Shown here piece after piece: positions 13,949 to 14,852 of a stretch of DNA of 14,852 nucleotides. The notes under the pieces are model-generated. The model saw only the letters and a list, made by a program, of their open reading frames with translations. It ran no database searches and was not told the DNA's origin. Where the stretch lies: the NCBI GenBank assembly GCA_024276455.1, contig JAJRXE010000431.1:1-14852 (forward strand). The letters are read 5' to 3'. Within the stretch, counting starts at the first letter, position 1, and each line of letters opens with the position of its first letter. A program made the position numbers and the translations under genes. This DNA comes from Calditrichota bacterium. Lineage in GTDB: Bacteria > Calditrichota > Calditrichia > RBG-13-44-9.

Positions 13949-14852
13949 TTAGTGGCGTATTAGCAATTTCTCTGGCCTTTATTGCCGCCGCGGTTTCCAT
14001 GGTGGCATACGGGCTTTATTATAAAAATCAGGATGAACGATTCTTTCAGTTAGCTAACCGGATGTTCTATTTTATGGGGGCGGCGGTTATTTTTGCCTCC
14101 CTGTTGCTCTATTTCAATATCTTCACACACAATTTTCAGCTGAATTACGTGTACAGTTACACCGCCAGGCGGCTTTCTACTTACTACTTGATTTCAGCTT
14201 TCTGGGCGGGGCAGGAGGGTACCTTCTTGCTCTGGCTGGTTTTCGGAACCATTTACGGATTTATTTTAATTCGCAAAACCGCCCGGAAAAATCCTCTGGT
14301 AATGCTCTTCCTGGTGTCGGTGCAGCTTTTTATTCTGCTGATCTTGCTTAAAAAGAATCCCTTCGCGTACATCTGGCATGTTCACAGCGAAGCCCCGGTT
14401 GGGTTTACGCCCGCTGATGGCACCGGTTTGAATCCTCTCTTGGAAAATCCCTGGATGGTGATTCATCCCCCGGTCATGTTCCTGGGGTACAGTTCCACCG
14501 TGGTGGCGTTTGCGTATGCCATGAGCGCCATGATTCGTAAAAAATTCCAGGAATGGGTCCGCCCCGCTCGCCCCTGGATTCTTTTCTCCTCGCTCTCTCT
14601 GGGAGCCGGGATTATTCTGGGGGGCTATTGGTCTTATGTAACCCTCGGTTGGGGGGGCTATTGGGCCTGGGATCCGGTGGAAAACGCTTCGTTGGTGCCC
14701 TGGATTATGTCGGCGGTGCTTCTTCACGGAGTGGTCATCCAGATTCGCCAGCAGGGATTAGTAAAAACCAATTTGTTTCTGGCGGGAGGCACATTTATTG
14801 CCGTCCTCTGGGGCACGTTCCTGACTCGCTCCGGGGTGTTAACCGATTTCTC
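13945..14852 (+). CDS. ccmF: Cytochrome c heme lyase subunit CcmF, 3' end missing
   Basis: Large heme-handling membrane protein (HCCA family) that takes heme from CcmE and takes part in its ligation to apocytochrome c. 302 residues are visible and the frame is open at the right edge. Seen: FWAGQEGTFLLW, GLNPLLENPWMVIHPPVMFL with His174, the WWD loop WGGYWAWDPVENASLVPW (Trp236, Trp240, Trp242, Asp243), His261 (LLHGV) and GTFLTRSGVL. His174 and His261 sit almost exactly at the positions of E. coli CcmF His173 and His261, known heme ligands. The start ATG overlaps the ccmE stop (ATGA), with GAAGGAG 7 nt upstream. Whether ccmG/ccmH follow cannot be seen. Confidence 0.96.
   Translation, partial: MISGVLAISLAFIAAAVSMVAYGLYYKNQDERFFQLANRMFYFMGAAVIFASLLLYFNIFTHNFQLNYVYSYTARRLSTYYLISAFWAGQEGTFLLWLVFGTIYGFILIRKTARKNPLVMLFLVSVQLFILLILLKKNPFAYIWHVHSEAPVGFTPADGTGLNPLLENPWMVIHPPVMFLGYSSTVVAFAYAMSAMIRKKFQEWVRPARPWILFSSLSLGAGIILGGYWSYVTLGWGGYWAWDPVENASLVPWIMSAVLLHGVVIQIRQQGLVKTNLFLAGGTFIAVLWGTFLTRSGVLTDF

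Noticed and set aside
1..14852. CRISPR arrays, insertion sequences, integrases, attachment sites, rRNA or tRNA genes
   Set aside because: None seen by eye on either strand; the window is core genome with no sign of recent transfer.

Overview
This window is mostly a housekeeping region from a diderm (LPS-making) bacterium with mid-range base composition. It carries lpxB, an RND efflux pump with an outer-membrane lipoprotein channel, and a System I cytochrome c maturation (ccm) operon, so it respires with c-type cytochromes. The order rplM-rpsI-rpsB-tsf-pyrH-frr is typical of the Bacteroidota/Chlorobiota/Calditrichota (FCB) side of the tree. The strong AAGGAGG-type Shine-Dalgarno sites and the sigma70-like TTGACT-N17-TATATT promoter argue against Bacteroidota proper. 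My best guess is a Calditrichota-like or related FCB lineage; this is inference from gene order and motifs only.

Layout: (1) 1-3575, plus strand: the C-terminal two thirds of an HAE-1 RND efflux transporter, then its OprM/NodT-type outer-membrane factor. The adaptor gene is probably upstream, outside the window. (2) 3576-4099: gene-free gap with one likely terminator for each converging operon. (3) 4100-5855, minus strand: etfB-etfA, the electron transfer flavoprotein. (4) 5856-6145: divergent intergenic region with a good rplM promoter and small repeats. (5) 6146-6983: rplM-rpsI, closed by a strong terminator. (6) 7032-9801: a long structured 5' leader, then rpsB-tsf-pyrH-frr (S2, short EF-Ts, UMP kinase, ribosome recycling factor), closed by a 14-bp-stem terminator. 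(7) 9864-11268: a 250-nt spacer and lpxB. (8) 11447 to the right edge: ccmA-ccmB-ccmC-ccmD-ccmE-ccmF, tightly packed, with ccmF cut by the window edge.

The translation genes form two transcription units separated by a terminator. The ccm genes are one operon whose products export and handle heme for attachment to apocytochromes. CcmABCD load heme onto CcmE, and CcmF acts in the ligation step.

I do not see a clearly new system. The items most worth following up are the structured, possibly two-state leader in front of rpsB, the cysteine-type (CxxxY) CcmE, and a CcmA ATPase with Asn in place of the usual H-loop His.
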